Positions 1-4,910 of a stretch of DNA of 7,231 bases are shown here, one piece after another. Under the pieces are notes generated by a model, which did not search any database, was not told where the DNA came from, and was given only the letters and a program-made list of their open reading frames with translations. Numbering within the stretch: the first letter of the stretch is position 1; each line of letters begins with the position of its first letter. Position numbers and translations under genes: made by a program. This stretch comes from Gammaproteobacteria bacterium (GTDB lineage: Bacteria; Pseudomonadota; Gammaproteobacteria; Steroidobacterales; Steroidobacteraceae), in NCBI GenBank assembly GCA_025350345.1, contig JANXYA010000400.1, positions 1 to 7,231 of the forward strand, in the 5' to 3' direction.

Positions 1-297
1 CTCGAAATCCGAGATCGCGCGCAAGCCCCGCACGATCACGCCGATCCCCTGCAAGCGCGCGAACTCCACGGTCAGGCCGCTGTAGCCCCTGACCTCCACG
101 TTGCCGATGTCGGCGAGCACGCCGCGCGCCAGGGCCACGCGTTCGCCAAAGTCGAACAGCGGCGCCTTGCTCGGACTCTCGGCGATCGCGACCAGGACCT
201 CATCGAAGATGCCGGCCGCGCGGCGCACCAGGTCTTCGTGACCCCGGGTTATGGGATCGAACGTTCCGGGATACACAGCCTTGCGATTCGGGGACAC
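1..297 (-). CDS. coaD: Phosphopantetheine adenylyltransferase, N-terminal 99 residues (partial)
   Basis: CoaD transfers AMP from ATP to 4'-phosphopantetheine, the penultimate step of coenzyme A synthesis in the cytosol. The 99 residues visible are the N-terminal part of a family about 160 residues long; the gene runs off the left edge. The nucleotidyltransferase signature is clear: GTFDPITRGH at residues 11-20, with T17 and H20 as the TxGH ATP-binding residues. SPSKAPLF follows at 41-48 with the conserved lysine K44, and RGLRAISDFE at 90-99 is the substrate and ATP loop. I chose the GTG at 297 because translation then begins a few residues before the conserved AVYPGTFDP block, as in other CoaD proteins, and because a strong ribosome binding site precedes it. 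It follows rsmD by 10 nt on the same strand, so the two are probably co-transcribed. No frameshift or missing motif is seen in the visible part. Confidence 0.95.
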   Translation of the reverse strand, partial: MSPNRKAVYPGTFDPITRGHEDLVRRAAGIFDEVLVAIAESPSKAPLFDFGERVALARGVLADIGNVEVRGYSGLTVEFARLQGIGVIVRGLRAISDFE

Positions 298-302
298 GGC
301 GG

Positions 303-308
303 CTCCTT
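303..308 (-). promoter_or_regulatory. Ribosome binding site of coaD
   Basis: On the minus strand AAGGAG lies 5 nt before the GTG at 297-295. Its first base is the last base of the rsmD stop codon TGA (310-308). This site fixes the non-ATG start of coaD and suggests that ribosomes finishing rsmD can reinitiate on coaD. Confidence 0.7.
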
Positions 309-922
309 CAGCGGCGCTCGTACAGATCATACCCGACCGCACCGGCGCTGCCGTGCCGAAGGGCCTGCCAGGTCCCCGGCGGAGCAGGGAGCGGTGCGGC
401 ACGCGGATGCTCGACGTAGATGAGTCCGCCGGGCGCAAGCCATCCGCGTGCCTCCAGCTGGGCGAGGCTGCGCGCCAGCTGGTCGCCCGCGAAAGGCGGA
501 TCCAGGAAAACCAGGTCGACCGCTAGCGGCGCACGCGCCAGAAAGTGCAGGGCATCGGATTGCTCGAGTTGCGCCTCCTCCGTCGCAGCGCCCCAGTCGC
601 GCAGCAGCGCACCGAGCGCGGCCAGCGCCTGCACGTCGCGATCGACGAACACACAGTGCGCCGCGCCGCGCGACAGCGCCTCGAGGCCGAGCGCGCCGGA
701 GCCGGCGTACAGATCGAGGCAGCGCCGGCCGACGATCCGGCTCTGCAGCCAGTTGAACAGCGTCTCGCGCACCCGATCGCTCGTCGGGCGAATCTCGCCC
801 GCCGGGAATTGCCAGCGCCGCCCGCGCCACCGTCCGGCGATGATCCGCAGGCGGCGCGCCTGCGCCCCCCGCGGATGCGAGGCGGGGCCGGCTTTGCCGA
901 CAGGGCGCGGTTGGCGGCTCAT
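308..922 (-). CDS. rsmD: 16S rRNA (guanine(966)-N(2))-methyltransferase
   Basis: RsmD methylates N2 of G966 in 16S rRNA during 30S assembly, using S-adenosylmethionine. The 204-residue product has the family's blocks in order: LRIIAGRWRGR near the N-terminus (25-35), RPTSDRVRETLFNWL (45-59), the SAM-binding motif I DLYAGSGALGLEALSRGA (70-87), an acidic VFVDRD at 91-96, and the catalytic motif IV DPPF (141-144). The C-terminal GYDLY (197-201) is also typical. The frame stays open up to a GTG at 955, but the ATG at 922 gives a more usual N-terminus and leaves a 35-nt gap to ftsY instead of 2 nt. The Shine-Dalgarno match before 922 is weak, so the start is likely but not certain. It is divergent from ftsY, as in E. 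coli, and leads a unit with coaD. Confidence 0.93.
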   Translation of the reverse strand: MSRQPRPVGKAGPASHPRGAQARRLRIIAGRWRGRRWQFPAGEIRPTSDRVRETLFNWLQSRIVGRRCLDLYAGSGALGLEALSRGAAHCVFVDRDVQALAALGALLRDWGAATEEAQLEQSDALHFLARAPLAVDLVFLDPPFAGDQLARSLAQLEARGWLAPGGLIYVEHPRAAPLPAPPGTWQALRHGSAGAVGYDLYERR

Positions 923-957
923 CCCGGCAAGCCTACCGCATGTGAGAGAATCCACCC

Positions 958-1923
958 ATGTCCGGCGATGGCAAGGGTTTTTTGGGGCGCCTGCGCGCCA
1001 GGCTCAACCGTGGCGGCGCGACGCTGGCGCGCGAAATCCGCTCGCTCCTGCAGGGCCGGCAGATCGATGCCGGCTTGCTCGAGGAACTGGAAGAGCGGCT
1101 GATCGGCGCGGACGTCGGCGTGGCGGCCAGCGCCGAAATCCTCGCCGATCTCAAGGGGCGTGTCGACCGGCACGAACTGGCGGACGCGGATGCGCTGCTC
1201 GCCGCCCTGCGGGCGCGGCTCACCGAGATCCTGCGCCCCTGCGAGCAGGCGCTGCGCATCGAGCGTGGCGCGCAGCCCTTCGTGGTGCTGATCGTGGGCG
1301 TGAATGGCTCGGGCAAGACCACCACGATCGGCAAGCTCGCGACGCGGCTGCGCGCCGAAGGGCTCAAGGTCATGCTCGCGGCGGGCGATACTTTTCGCGC
1401 CGCCGCCATCGAGCAGCTCGGCGTGTGGGCGGAGCGGAGCGGTGCGCAGCTCATCGCGCAGCCGAGCGGGGCGGATCCGGGCGCCGTGGTCTTCGACGCG
1501 CTGCAGGCGGCGCGCGCCCGCGGCCTCGACGTGCTGCTCGCCGATACCGCCGGGCGCCTGCACAGCCAGGCGCAGCTGATGGCGGAGCTCGGCAAGATCA
1601 AGCGCGTGCTGGCTCGCATCGATCCGACGGCGCCGCACGAGGTGCTGCTGGTCCTGGACGCCAACCAGGGGCAGAACGCGCTGGCGCAGGCCGAGCAGTT
1701 CCACGCCGCCATCGGCGTCACGGGCCTGGTCATCACCAAGCTCGACGGCAGTGCGCGCGGCGGCATCGTGGTCGCGATCGCACGCAAGCTGGCCCTGCCG
1801 ATCCGCTTCATCGGCGTGGGGGAATCGAGCGAGGATTTTGGCGACTTCGATGCGGCCGCCTTCGCGGCCGCGCTGCTGGAAGGGAGTGAAGCCGGCCTGC
1901 GCACGGCGGGTTCGGCGGCATGA
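958..1923 (+). CDS. ftsY: Signal recognition particle receptor FtsY
   Basis: FtsY is the SRP receptor GTPase. It docks SRP-ribosome-nascent chain complexes at the inner membrane and hands them to SecYEG. The 321-residue product has an N domain helical bundle (about 20-100) followed by the G domain. That carries the P-loop GVNGSGKTT (114-122), the SRP-GTPase insertion motif DTFRAAA (144-150), G3 DTAGR (196-200), G4 TKLDGSARGG (260-269) and the closing FIGVGE (284-289). The long acidic A domain of E. coli FtsY (497 residues) is absent; only a short stretch with GFLGRLRARL (7-16) precedes the N domain and may be the lipid-contacting helix. The ATG at 958 has GAGAGA (944-949) upstream with an 8-nt spacer. 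The stop overlaps the ftsE start in ATGA, so the genes are probably translationally coupled. Confidence 0.97.
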   Translation: MSGDGKGFLGRLRARLNRGGATLAREIRSLLQGRQIDAGLLEELEERLIGADVGVAASAEILADLKGRVDRHELADADALLAALRARLTEILRPCEQALRIERGAQPFVVLIVGVNGSGKTTTIGKLATRLRAEGLKVMLAAGDTFRAAAIEQLGVWAERSGAQLIAQPSGADPGAVVFDALQAARARGLDVLLADTAGRLHSQAQLMAELGKIKRVLARIDPTAPHEVLLVLDANQGQNALAQAEQFHAAIGVTGLVITKLDGSARGGIVVAIARKLALPIRFIGVGESSEDFGDFDAAAFAAALLEGSEAGLRTAGSAA

Positions 1924-2615
1924 TCACCTTCCAGTCCGTCGCCAAGCGCTACCGCAACGGCCGCGAGGCCCTCTCGAGCGTCAGCCTGCATGTCGCGCCA
2001 GGCGAGATGGTGTTCCTCACCGGACGGTCGGGCGCGGGCAAGAGCACCGTGCTCAAGCTGATCGCCCTGCTCGAGCGTCCGACCCGCGGCCAGGTCATCG
2101 TCGCCGGCGAGCGCACGGCCAAGCTCCCCGCGCGGCGCGTACCGGCCTTCCGCCGGCGCGTCGGGGTGGTGTTCCAGGATCATCGCCTGCTCATCGATCG
2201 GCCGGTGTTCGACAACGTCGCGCTGCCGCTGATCGTCGCTGGCAGTTCGCTCAAGGAGATGGGCAAGCGCGTGCGCGCGGCACTCGACCAGGTGGGCCTG
2301 CTGGGGAGCGAACGTGTGCTGCCCTCGGAACTCTCGGTCGGCGAGCAGCAGCGCGTCGGCATTGCCCGCGCCATCGTCAGCCGCCCGCCGATCCTGATCG
2401 CCGATGAACCCACCGGCAATCTCGATCCCGTCCTGGCCGCCGAGGTGATGACGCTGTTTCGCCGCCTCAACGAGGTCGGCGTCACCGTGATCGTGGCCAC
2501 CCACGACCTGCACCTGGTGCAGGAATCCGGGCTCCGCGCCATCGTCATCGAGAATGGCCGCATTGCCGGCGGCGAGCCCGAAACGGCGCTCCCCACGATC
2601 GAGGCGCGCCGGTGA
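1920..2615 (+). CDS. ftsE: Cell division ATP-binding protein FtsE
   Basis: FtsE is the ATPase of the FtsEX complex at the division septum. FtsEX drives septal peptidoglycan hydrolysis through EnvC-type activators and helps divisome assembly; it is not a classical transporter. The 231-residue protein has Walker A GRSGAGKST (35-43), the Q-loop glutamine in VFQD (Q86), the signature LSVGEQQR (138-145), Walker B ILIADEP with catalytic E163, the D-loop region NLDP (167-170) and the switch histidine H195 in ATHD. The signature has Val where the ABC consensus LSGGQ has Gly. From memory this position also varies in some other FtsE proteins, so I read it as tolerated variation. The ATG overlaps the ftsY stop (ATGA) and the stop overlaps the ftsX start (GTGA). 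No strong ribosome binding site is visible, in line with coupling. Confidence 0.96.
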   Translation: MITFQSVAKRYRNGREALSSVSLHVAPGEMVFLTGRSGAGKSTVLKLIALLERPTRGQVIVAGERTAKLPARRVPAFRRRVGVVFQDHRLLIDRPVFDNVALPLIVAGSSLKEMGKRVRAALDQVGLLGSERVLPSELSVGEQQRVGIARAIVSRPPILIADEPTGNLDPVLAAEVMTLFRRLNEVGVTVIVATHDLHLVQESGLRAIVIENGRIAGGEPETALPTIEARR

Positions 2616-3544
2616 GCTTCAGCCCCGTCAGCTACCTGGTGCGCCACGCCCAGGCCCTCCTGTCCTCCGCCGGGCACCTGGCGCGCGCGCCGATCGCCAC
2701 GGTATTCACGGTGGCGGTGATGGGACTGGCCCTGGCCCTCCCGCTGGGCCTGGATGTGCTGGTGCGCAATGTGCGCAGCGCCACGGGCGATTTCAGCGGG
2801 GCGGTGGGCCTGTCGGCCTACATGCACACCGGCGTCTCGGAGCAGCGCGCGCAGGAGCTCGCCAGCACCGCGCGGGCCCGCGCCGGTGTCGGCACGGTGA
2901 CGCTCATCACGGCGGACCAGGCCCTGGCGCAGTTTCGCACCCAGTCCGGATTCGGCGCGGCCCTCGATGCACTCGAGGGCAACCCGCTGCCGCACGTGCT
3001 CGCGATCACGCCGGCGGCGGCGAACGCCAATCCGGCCGACATGGAATCGCTCCGCCGGTATCTGTCGGCCTGGCCCGAAGTGGAGTCGGTCCAGCTCGAT
3101 GGCGCCTGGGTGGCGCGCTTCAACGCGATCCTGAACCTGCTGCGCCGCTCGCTGCTGATCGCGGCCGGGCTCCTGGGGGCAGGGGTCGTCGCCATCGTGG
3201 GCAACACGATCCGGCTCGAGATCCAGAACCGGCGCGCGGAGATCGAGGTCACCAAGCTCGTGGGCGGCACCAACGGCTTCGTGCGCCGCCCGTTCCTGTA
3301 CACCGGCGCCCTCTATGGCCTGCTCGGCGGCCTGGCCGCCTGGCTCGTGGTCGAAGCCTCACTTCGTGCGCTGGCGCCGGCCGCGACACAGCTCGCGCAA
3401 AGCTATGGGAGCCGGTTCGCGCTCGCAGGCCCTTCCTTAAGGGACCTGGAATTGCTCCTTGGGGTAGGCACGCTGCTCGGATGGCTGGGCTCCTGGCTGG
3501 CGGCCGCCCGCCACCTGGCGAAGATGGAGCCAGGTTCAGGCTAA
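2612..3544 (+). CDS. ftsX: Cell division membrane protein FtsX
   Basis: FtsX is the membrane partner of FtsE; its periplasmic loop recruits and activates the murein hydrolase activator EnvC. The 310-residue product has the family layout. A short cytoplasmic N-terminus leads to TM1 (about 28-50), then a large extracytoplasmic domain (about 51-177) containing NPLPHVL (124-130). Three more hydrophobic segments follow at about 178-198, 228-250 and 279-298. The conserved cytoplasmic loop between TM2 and TM3 is present (NTIRLEIQNRRAEIEV, 198-213, then KLVGG and FVRRPFLYTG). The start is a GTG sharing bases with the ftsE stop (GTGA), which fixes it well. The gene ends at TAA 3542-3544, 50 nt before the CIRCE element. 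I see no clear terminator between them, so read-through from ftsYEX into rpoH is possible. Confidence 0.95.
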   Translation: MSFSPVSYLVRHAQALLSSAGHLARAPIATVFTVAVMGLALALPLGLDVLVRNVRSATGDFSGAVGLSAYMHTGVSEQRAQELASTARARAGVGTVTLITADQALAQFRTQSGFGAALDALEGNPLPHVLAITPAAANANPADMESLRRYLSAWPEVESVQLDGAWVARFNAILNLLRRSLLIAAGLLGAGVVAIVGNTIRLEIQNRRAEIEVTKLVGGTNGFVRRPFLYTGALYGLLGGLAAWLVVEASLRALAPAATQLAQSYGSRFALAGPSLRDLELLLGVGTLLGWLGSWLAAARHLAKMEPGSG

Positions 3545-3594
3545 GAGGTTGATTCTAAAGAATTAACTAATCTGCCGGGAAACCCATGTCCCCC

Positions 3595-3621
3595 TTAGCA
3601 CTCAAAGCCACGGAGTGCTAA
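3595..3621. promoter_or_regulatory. CIRCE operator (HrcA binding site) upstream of rpoH
   Basis: The arms TTAGCACTC (3595-3603) and GAGTGCTAA (3613-3621) are a perfect inverted repeat with a 9-nt spacer (3604-3612). This is identical to the consensus CIRCE element, TTAGCACTC-N9-GAGTGCTAA. CIRCE is bound by the repressor HrcA, whose activity depends on GroEL. It is best known upstream of groESL and hrcA/grpE/dnaK operons. Here it lies 32 nt before the rpoH ATG and overlaps the likely promoter completely, so HrcA would block transcription of the sigma factor gene until heat or unfolded protein draws GroEL away. The identity of the site is seen directly; regulation by HrcA is inferred from known CIRCE function. 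hrcA is not in this window. Confidence 0.93.
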
Positions 3622-3624
3622 AAT
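3595..3624 (+). promoter_or_regulatory. Sigma-70-type promoter of rpoH, inside CIRCE
   Basis: TTAGCA (3595-3600, 4 of 6 to TTGACA) and TAAAAT (3619-3624, 5 of 6 to TATAAT) are 18 nt apart. Transcription would start near 3631, leaving a leader of about 23 nt before the ATG at 3654. The -35 lies in the left CIRCE arm and the -10 begins in the right arm, a typical repressor-over-promoter geometry. I saw no convincing sigma-E or sigma-32 promoter in the 109-nt gap, and the leader looks too short for an extended RNA thermometer. Confidence 0.65.
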
Positions 3625-3653
3625 TGCGCGATGTCAAACCTCGGGAAACTGCC

Positions 3654-4532
3654 ATGACTGCACACACGGCCCTGCTGGCCCGACCTGTCGACTTCGGCCT
3701 CGCCGGGCCGCTCGGCAGCTTCGACGCCTATGTGGAGCGGGTCAGTCGTGTGCCCGTGCTCAGCCGCGAAGAGGAACAGCAGCTGGCGCGCCGGTTCCGC
3801 GAAGATGACGATCTCGACGCCGCCCGCCAGCTGGTGCTCTCGCACCTGCGCTTCGTCGTGCATATCGCGCGCGGCTACAGCGGCTACGGGCTGCCCGTGA
3901 GCGATCTGGTCCAGGAAGGCAACGTCGGGCTGATGAAGGCCGTGAAGCGCTTCGATCCGGCGGTGGGCGTGCGCCTGGTCTCCTTCGCCGTGCACTGGAT
4001 ACGCGCGGAGATCCATGAGTACGTGCTGCGCAACTGGCGGCTGGTGCGCATCGCCACCACCAAGGCGCAGCGCAAGCTGTTTTTCAACCTGCGGCGCGTC
4101 AAGCGGAATCTCAGCTGGCTGAGCCCCGAGGAGACGCGCGCGGTGGCGCAGGATCTGGGCGTGCCTGCCGCGGAAGTCTCCGAGATGGAGCAGCGCCTCG
4201 CGGCGCACGACATGAGCTTTGACCCTCTGCCGACCGGCGAGGAGGAGGACGGCTACGGTCCTGCCGCCTACCTCAGCGCCCCCGCCGCCGATCCGGCCGA
4301 GCAGGTCGAGAACTCGGACTGGGACAGCGATACGCACACCCAGCTGGCCTCGGGCCTCAACGGCCTGGACGAGCGCAGCCGGGCCATCATCCAGCGACGC
4401 TGGCTGAGTGAGTCCAAGGCCACCTTGCATGAGCTGGCCGCGGAGTACGGGGTCTCGGCCGAGCGGATCCGGCAGATCGAAGCGACCGCGTTCACGCGGC
4501 TGCGCGGATTGCTGCCCGCTCCGGCGGTGTGA
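3654..4532 (+). CDS. rpoH: RNA polymerase heat-shock sigma factor RpoH (sigma-32)
   Basis: RpoH directs RNA polymerase to chaperone and protease promoters during heat shock. The 292-residue product is close to the E. coli length of 284. It has region 1.2/2.1 (about 20-75, with LSHLRFVVHIARGYSGYGLP), region 2.2 DLVQEGNVGLMKAVKRF (84-100), region 2.3-2.4 (VRLVSFAVHWIRAEIHEYV, 106-124), the RpoH box QRKLFFNLRRVK (139-150) that separates RpoH from other group 3 sigmas, an acidic linker (about 190-227), and the region 4.2 helix-turn-helix TLHELAAEYGVSAERIRQIE (257-276). A GTG at 3615 is in frame, but it lies inside the CIRCE/promoter, upstream of the likely transcript start. I therefore use the ATG at 3654, which has GGGA (3643-3646) 7 nt upstream and gives an E. 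coli-like N-terminus. It follows ftsX, as in E. coli. Confidence 0.97.
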   Translation: MTAHTALLARPVDFGLAGPLGSFDAYVERVSRVPVLSREEEQQLARRFREDDDLDAARQLVLSHLRFVVHIARGYSGYGLPVSDLVQEGNVGLMKAVKRFDPAVGVRLVSFAVHWIRAEIHEYVLRNWRLVRIATTKAQRKLFFNLRRVKRNLSWLSPEETRAVAQDLGVPAAEVSEMEQRLAAHDMSFDPLPTGEEEDGYGPAAYLSAPAADPAEQVENSDWDSDTHTQLASGLNGLDERSRAIIQRRWLSESKATLHELAAEYGVSAERIRQIEATAFTRLRGLLPAPAV

Positions 4533-4568
4533 TCCGGGCCACAAAAGCCGCTTTCCCGGCCCGGGACC

Positions 4569-4584
4569 GTCGTCGAAAGACGAC
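4569..4584 (+). other. GNRA-capped hairpin after rpoH
   Basis: GTCGTC (4569-4574) and GACGAC (4579-4584) form a perfect 6-bp stem closed by a GAAA tetraloop, 36 nt after the rpoH stop, followed by ATAATT. Just upstream, CCGGGCC (4534-4540) can pair with GGCCCGG (4558-4564). Neither is followed by a proper U-tract, so they are not clear intrinsic terminators. They may stabilise the 3' end of rpoH mRNA or serve as a weak terminator. Confidence 0.4.
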
Positions 4585-4588
4585 ATAA

Positions 4589-4649
4589 TTGCGGCTTCAA
4601 ACTGATGATTTGGTATAGATTTTCCTCACGAAAAAATCTATGCTATCCC
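4589..4649 (+). promoter_or_regulatory. Promoter-like AT-rich segment with a 9-N9-9 inverted repeat
   Basis: ATAGATTTT (4615-4623) and AAAATCTAT (4633-4641) are a perfect 9-bp inverted repeat with a 9-nt spacer. They sit in an AT-rich patch unlike the surrounding GC-rich DNA. The left arm overlaps an extended -10 (TGG then TATAGA, 4614-4619); the candidate -35 TTGCGG (4589-4594) is 19 nt away and weak. CTTCAAA (4595-4601) resembles a sigma-32 -35 (CTTGAAA), but no matching -10 follows. A second possible extended -10, TGC then TATCCC (4641-4649), lies just after the right arm. This could be an operator over a promoter for the downstream RNA, or an RNA hairpin. It lacks a U-tract, so it is not a terminator. 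The repeat is certain; the promoter role is inferred. Confidence 0.4.
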
Positions 4650-4910
4650 CGTTGTCGCGTTGCCGCAGAGGCGATGCGCAAAACGAACAGTCGAGAATCT
4701 GCAGAAATCTGGCTGTCCGGGCGACCTAAGGATGAGGCCACCGACGTTTTCAGTGGCCGGGCACGACCAAGCGCGAATTGACGCGCAGCACCCCGCTATT
4801 TCGGGGGCGGCAAATTGCCAGGCGTGTCAGTCCGCAAAGTTAGCTGGCTGCCCGTGACAGACCGGGTCGATTCTGAACGCTACAAGCCCCGCCATGCGGG
4901 GCTTTTTTTT
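4650..4910 (+). ncRNA. Candidate structured small RNA or rpoH 3' UTR, family not recognised
   Basis: About 260 nt without a credible protein gene, bounded by promoter-like sequence on the left and a strong intrinsic terminator on the right. Possible stems occur in succession: TTGC(C)GC 4660-4666 with GCGCAA 4676-4681; ACAGTC 4687-4692 with GGCTGT 4711-4716, extended by AGA/TCT past a bulged G; GGCCAC 4736-4741 with GTGGCC 4753-4758; GCGCG 4771-4775 with CGCGC 4782-4786; CCCCG 4791-4795 with CGGGG 4802-4806; and GCCAG 4817-4821 with CTGGC 4844-4848. An alternative, GGGCGGC 4805-4811 with GCTGCCC 4847-4853, excludes some of these. I compared it by eye with 6S RNA, tmRNA, RNase P RNA, 4.5S RNA and the c-di-GMP-I riboswitch and found no match. 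No same-strand gene follows, so a cis riboswitch is unlikely. Short stems arise by chance in GC-rich DNA, so the terminator is the firmest support. The 5' end is uncertain. Confidence 0.4.
4884..4910 (+). terminator. Rho-independent terminator
   Basis: GCCCCGC (4886-4892) and GCGGGGC (4896-4902) form a 7-bp GC stem with a CAT loop, extended by two A-T pairs (4884-4885 with 4903-4904). Eight T residues (4903-4910) follow. It is a textbook terminator for rightward transcripts: rpoH read-through or the candidate small RNA. On the minus strand the same stem lies just past the dehydratase stop, but only TT follows it, so termination there would be weaker. Confidence 0.9.

Noticed and set aside
911..939. 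Promoter TTGGCG-N17-TACCGC before ftsY
   Set aside because: The -10 matches only 2 of 6 positions; too weak to report as a feature.
923..955. GTG at 955 as the rsmD start, adding 11 residues
   Set aside because: It would begin 2 nt from the divergent ftsY ATG, and the added residues show no family similarity; the ATG at 922 is more plausible.
420..1889. 489-codon plus-strand frame across rsmD and ftsY
   Set aside because: Arg/Ala-rich shadow; rsmD and ftsY are unmistakable in the other frames.
933..2513. 526-codon frame antisense to ftsY and ftsE
   Set aside because: Low-complexity, Ala/Arg/Ser-rich shadow of well-identified genes in GC-rich DNA.
3615..3653. GTG at 3615 as an rpoH start, adding 13 residues
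   Set aside because: It lies inside the right CIRCE arm and ahead of the predicted transcript start; the ATG at 3654 matches the E. coli N-terminus.
3618..4586. 322-codon frame antisense to rpoH
   Set aside because: Shadow of rpoH; it crosses the CIRCE/promoter region and has no family features.
4803..4853. Possible c-di-GMP-I (GEMM) riboswitch: GGCAAA followed by CCGCAAAG
   Set aside because: The expected hairpin between the two motifs is not formed, the ACGCAAAGCC core is not matched, and no gene follows on the same strand.
4660..4857. 65-codon frame starting with TTG in the rpoH-downstream gap
   Set aside because: Non-ATG start, no good ribosome binding site, no recognisable domain, and it runs through all the predicted hairpins. 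It most likely is not translated.
4650..4910. 6S RNA, tmRNA, RNase P RNA or 4.5S RNA
   Set aside because: None of the conserved cores I know for these RNAs is present, and there is no long end-to-end pairing as in 6S RNA. This was judged by eye only; an Rfam search would decide.
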